From Candidatus Sulfotelmatobacter sp. (lineage in GTDB: Bacteria > Acidobacteriota > Terriglobia > Terriglobales > SbA1): a stretch of 7,961 nt of DNA. Location: NCBI GenBank assembly GCA_030151135.1, contig JASLEQ010000577.1, positions 1 through 7,961 of the forward strand, read 5' to 3'. This document shows, piece by piece, positions 5,814 through 7,961 of the stretch; within the stretch, counting starts at the first letter, position 1; each line of letters starts with the position of its first letter. The notes under the pieces were generated by a model. It saw nothing but the letters and a program-made list of their open reading frames with translations. It was not told where the DNA came from and did not search any database. The translations under genes and the position numbers were made by a program.

Positions 5814-7679
5814 TTATGAAAAATCGCCAGACGCTCTACCAGTGAAAAGCTCCACATTTGCCTGGGTAAGATCGACGATCTCGACGATGCGATCATCCGG
5901 AACAGGTTGTCCAGCCGGGAACATAAGATGCAGGACTCCGTCTTCCTCGCCTTCCGTCAGGAACCCGAGATCGTTGAAGACCGCTCCAGATGTTTCGTTG
6001 CGGGATGTCTTCCTGTAAGCAACGCGGAGGTCGCGCTTCGTCCGTGCTTGGCGGCGGCTCAGCAGGAACGCGAGGAAGGCATGCTCCACGCGCTTTGCCT
6101 GGACGCGGCAACTGAACATCAAATCCGTGACACAGTTCAATTGGCTCTGCACTGTGCAAAAGCCGATGGTTCCGTAGCTACCGAACCGATCGTCACAATC
6201 CAATACGTAGGTGTCAACGCAGGGATCCGCGAGAATTGCCTTCAATTGCGCGAAACTGTAGCGATTCCCGGAGAAGTTCATTTGGTTGGTGCGCTGGGTC
6301 AGTTCATGCACACGACCGACGTTCGTTTCATCGAGTGTGCGAATGGTCAGACGTAATCGACAATCGCGCAGAAAGGCGATGTAGTCGCCCTCAAAATGAT
6401 CCCGGGCCTCATCCCGGACATGCTGTTCGCGATAGAGGAAACGACGCTTGCGGCTTTCGGCCGTGATCGGAACCTGGCAGTCCGTACGCAGGAGGATGCT
6501 CCCGTAATCCGATGCGTCGATGACGGTGACGCCGGGGCAATTTCTTCGTACCTCTTCCCGCTCAAAAGCTGAGTCGTCCACGAACAGGAGTGAATCCATG
6601 CCGATGTTCAGCTGAGAGACGAGAGCTCGGATCCCGGTACTTTTGGGATTCCAGGAGATCTGAGGAAAGAGGAAGTAATCTGCGATTGCAAAATGCTGAA
6701 GGGCGGCCAGGGCATCCTTCTCGTTGTTTTTGCTGATAACCGAGAGCAGAATGCCACGCTCGTCCAGGGTTTTAAGCACATCGCGAATCTGCGGCCTGAG
6801 GAGCAGGCCGTCGACTCCATCCTCGACCAAGGTCCCATCCCAAATGGTGTTGTCAAGGTCCCAGGCAATGCATTTGCAAATGTGCTTATCGGGGGTAGAA
6901 ACCATTTCCGTCCTTCGCGGCTGAGCCCGATCGGGAGCAAACCCGCGCCCGATCACAAAGTCCATTGCGCCGAAGAAGAGGGTATGAGCGGTGTCAATCA
7001 GGTTGGGCGTGAGCTCGATGTCGAAGGGAATACCGAAGTTGACACACTTCATGATCTCCGAGGTGGGAACGGGATGACGTTGAAATCCCGGCTCCATCAC
7101 AATCAGCTCCTGAAACGGGCGAGATCGCTGAGCGCTGCGCACCACCAGCGTCATGGCAACACTGACTGGTCCGGGATTGAAGCATTCGATTAGGAGAAAA
7201 TCTGGTATCGGCCCATCAGGTGCTGGCCGCTGCGCCGCACGCTTCTTGAACGAGTACCGCTTATGCATCGCAATTGACTTGAGCCGGGAGATTGGCGCGA
7301 GTTGGATCAGTCCAGCGAGTTGCCGATCTCGCCGTTCAGCTTCGTCTGCTTCGGTAAGGCTGTATAGTCGCGCGTTTGCCGGCGACCAAAGTTTTGCCCA
7401 GGGACGGAACGTGATCTTGAGAAGATAGCCATTCAGCGAGTCCTGACAAGGTACCCGCACCATCCCGTCAACAAAACGCCGGCATCTCCCATCAACGCGA
7501 GGTTGGTAAAAGGTGCAGGTCGTATAGCACGTGGGCCATACACATTCCGTGCAGTGTTCTCCCCATGGGATGAGGGATTTCTCACTCACCATCGAACGCG
7601 TTTCGGCGAAGCGTTCAAGGATCTCCAAAGGAACTTCGACCTGCGAGCTTTCCTGGGGGTTTGATTCGGATTCATACAT
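5814..7679 (-). CDS. HAD-IIIC / FkbH-like protein with N-terminal cysteine cluster
   Basis: A large (621 aa) protein whose C-terminal half is FkbH-like. Residue numbers below count from the upstream ATG at 7691; subtract 4 for the preferred start. (1) Cysteine-rich segment at 47-82, Cys47, 50, 55, 59, 70 and 82, with CTECVWPTCYTTC, suggesting a metal site. (2) A hydrophobic, probably beta-rich segment at ~165-250 (DFLLIECFNPGPVSVAMTLVV), of unknown function. (3) HAD subfamily IIIC domain: WDLDNTIWDG at 277-286 with nucleophile Asp278 and Asp280, ISKNNEKDA at 319-327, PKSTGI at 349-354, LFVDDSAFE at 369-377. (4) GNAT-like region at ~440-590 with VHELTQRTNQMNFSGNRYS, RFGSYGTIGF and SCRVQAKRVE, all typical of FkbH. 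In polyketide pathways FkbH makes glyceryl-ACP from 1,3-bisphosphoglycerate; the substrate here is unknown and no acyl carrier protein is in the window. ATG 7679 has GGAG 6 bases upstream; ATGs at 7685 and 7691 lack a spaced site, though 7691 is possible. Confidence 0.85.
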   Translation of the reverse strand: MYESESNPQESSQVEVPLEILERFAETRSMVSEKSLIPWGEHCTECVWPTCYTTCTFYQPRVDGRCRRFVDGMVRVPCQDSLNGYLLKITFRPWAKLWSPANARLYSLTEADEAERRDRQLAGLIQLAPISRLKSIAMHKRYSFKKRAAQRPAPDGPIPDFLLIECFNPGPVSVAMTLVVRSAQRSRPFQELIVMEPGFQRHPVPTSEIMKCVNFGIPFDIELTPNLIDTAHTLFFGAMDFVIGRGFAPDRAQPRRTEMVSTPDKHICKCIAWDLDNTIWDGTLVEDGVDGLLLRPQIRDVLKTLDERGILLSVISKNNEKDALAALQHFAIADYFLFPQISWNPKSTGIRALVSQLNIGMDSLLFVDDSAFEREEVRRNCPGVTVIDASDYGSILLRTDCQVPITAESRKRRFLYREQHVRDEARDHFEGDYIAFLRDCRLRLTIRTLDETNVGRVHELTQRTNQMNFSGNRYSFAQLKAILADPCVDTYVLDCDDRFGSYGTIGFCTVQSQLNCVTDLMFSCRVQAKRVEHAFLAFLLSRRQARTKRDLRVAYRKTSRNETSGAVFNDLGFLTEGEEDGVLHLMFPAGQPVPDDRIVEIVDLTQANVELFTGRASGDFS

Positions 7680-7685
7680 AGACAT

Positions 7686-7689
7686 CTCC
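7686..7689 (-). promoter_or_regulatory. Ribosome binding site for the FkbH-like gene
   Basis: GGAG on the minus strand, 6 bases before the ATG at 7679. It lies inside the first codons of the alternative longer form starting at 7691, which itself has only CTCCTC ahead of it. This is the reason for preferring the shorter start. Confidence 0.45.
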
Positions 7690-7732
7690 ATGAGGAGTCG
7701 ATCAATCTGGAAATATCAGTGAGTGTGCATGA

Positions 7733-7961
7733 TCATGGCCTGCCGGAGAGGGCAGCGGGTTCATGCATCAGGTTCAGGACCTCGGAGATAGGAAGAATGT
7801 CGGCGCCGGAGGCAGTGGCTAGCGACAGAGTCTCTCTGAACTGGTGCGGCGTACACCCAAAAGGGGACGGCTCTGGCTCAATGTCGTGCGAGTAGAAGAT
7901 CAACCATCCACGAAGAACATTATTCTGGCGGATGTATCGTTTCACAACATGGATCGGCGTG
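7733..7961 (-). CDS. Polysaccharide deacetylase, C-terminal end (5' end beyond window)
   Basis: The frame is open from the right edge to a TGA at 7733-7735, so only the last ~75 residues are visible. Residues TPIHVV precede the GTG at 7945, so that codon is not the true start. The fragment contains GWLIFYSHDIEPEPSPFGCTP, which matches the C-terminal motif of NodB-type polysaccharide deacetylases: the SHD histidine corresponds to the last conserved motif (LxH-like), followed by PSPFGCTPHQF and a closing 'GADILPISEVL' helix-strand. These enzymes remove N- or O-acetyl groups from polysaccharides or glycan precursors. In EPS loci with Wzz, BY-kinase and the ExeA-like ATPase, a deacetylase is a common companion. 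The gap to the FkbH-like start is about 53 bp without an evident terminator, so co-transcription is likely. The catalytic metal-binding Asp/His residues of the N-terminal part lie outside the window and cannot be checked. Confidence 0.8.
   Translation of the reverse strand, partial: TPIHVVKRYIRQNNVLRGWLIFYSHDIEPEPSPFGCTPHQFRETLSLATASGADILPISEVLNLMHEPAALSGRP

Noticed and set aside
5789..5896. N-terminal extension of the epimerase frame by 36 codons
   Set aside because: It overlaps the 3' end of the upstream gene, has no family similarity, and the ATG at 5788 has a strong ribosome site.
7728..7737. Perfect 10-bp palindrome CATGATCATG overlapping the deacetylase stop
   Set aside because: Short, partly coding and without a repeated copy in the gap; chance is sufficient, so no operator is claimed.
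1..7961. Search for CRISPR arrays, tRNA/rRNA genes, insertion sequences and tandem repeats
   Set aside because: No regularly spaced repeats, transposase frames, terminal inverted repeats or RNA gene signatures were seen by eye; coding genes occupy nearly all of the window.

Overview
This window is part of an exopolysaccharide (EPS) synthesis and export locus from a moderately GC-rich Gram-negative bacterium. A likely outer-membrane beta-barrel protein, a Wzz-type co-polymerase, an ExeA/GspA-like ATPase and a separate tyrosine autokinase are typical of 'PEP-CTERM/exosortase-associated' EPS loci. The style of several proteins (an autokinase beginning MSRIHEA, a long FkbH-like protein with a cysteine-rich N-terminus) makes me favour Acidobacteriota. 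That is recognition from memory, not a search result. No exosortase gene or PEP-CTERM protein lies inside the window.

Layout. The plus strand, 1-4591, carries four genes in one direction: the 3' part of a beta-barrel protein gene (cut by the left edge), a chain-length determinant (Wzz/GumC type), an AAA+ ATPase of the ExeA/XrtA-associated type, and a cytoplasmic BY-kinase of the CpsD/CapB type. The last three are tightly packed and look like one operon. A 63-bp convergent gap (4592-4654) holds a short GC-rich hairpin.

The minus strand, 7961-4655, carries three genes running towards the first group: the 3' end of a polysaccharide deacetylase gene (cut by the right edge), a large HAD-IIIC/FkbH-like protein, and a non-hydrolysing UDP-GlcNAc 2-epimerase (WecB). 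Gaps of about 50 and 25 bp suggest co-transcription.

How they fit together (inference). WecB would supply UDP-ManNAc. The FkbH-like protein may activate a small acyl group, possibly glyceryl, or otherwise modify a precursor. The deacetylase would remove acetyl groups from the polymer. Wzz and the tyrosine kinase would set chain length through phosphorylation cycles, the ATPase may help drive assembly or export, and the beta-barrel may be the outer-membrane part of the route. The most unusual item is the FkbH-like protein, with an N-terminal six-cysteine cluster and a probable beta-rich segment ahead of the HAD domain. No RNA genes, CRISPR arrays, insertion sequences or convincing mobile-element signs were seen. 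The coding strands account for nearly the whole window.
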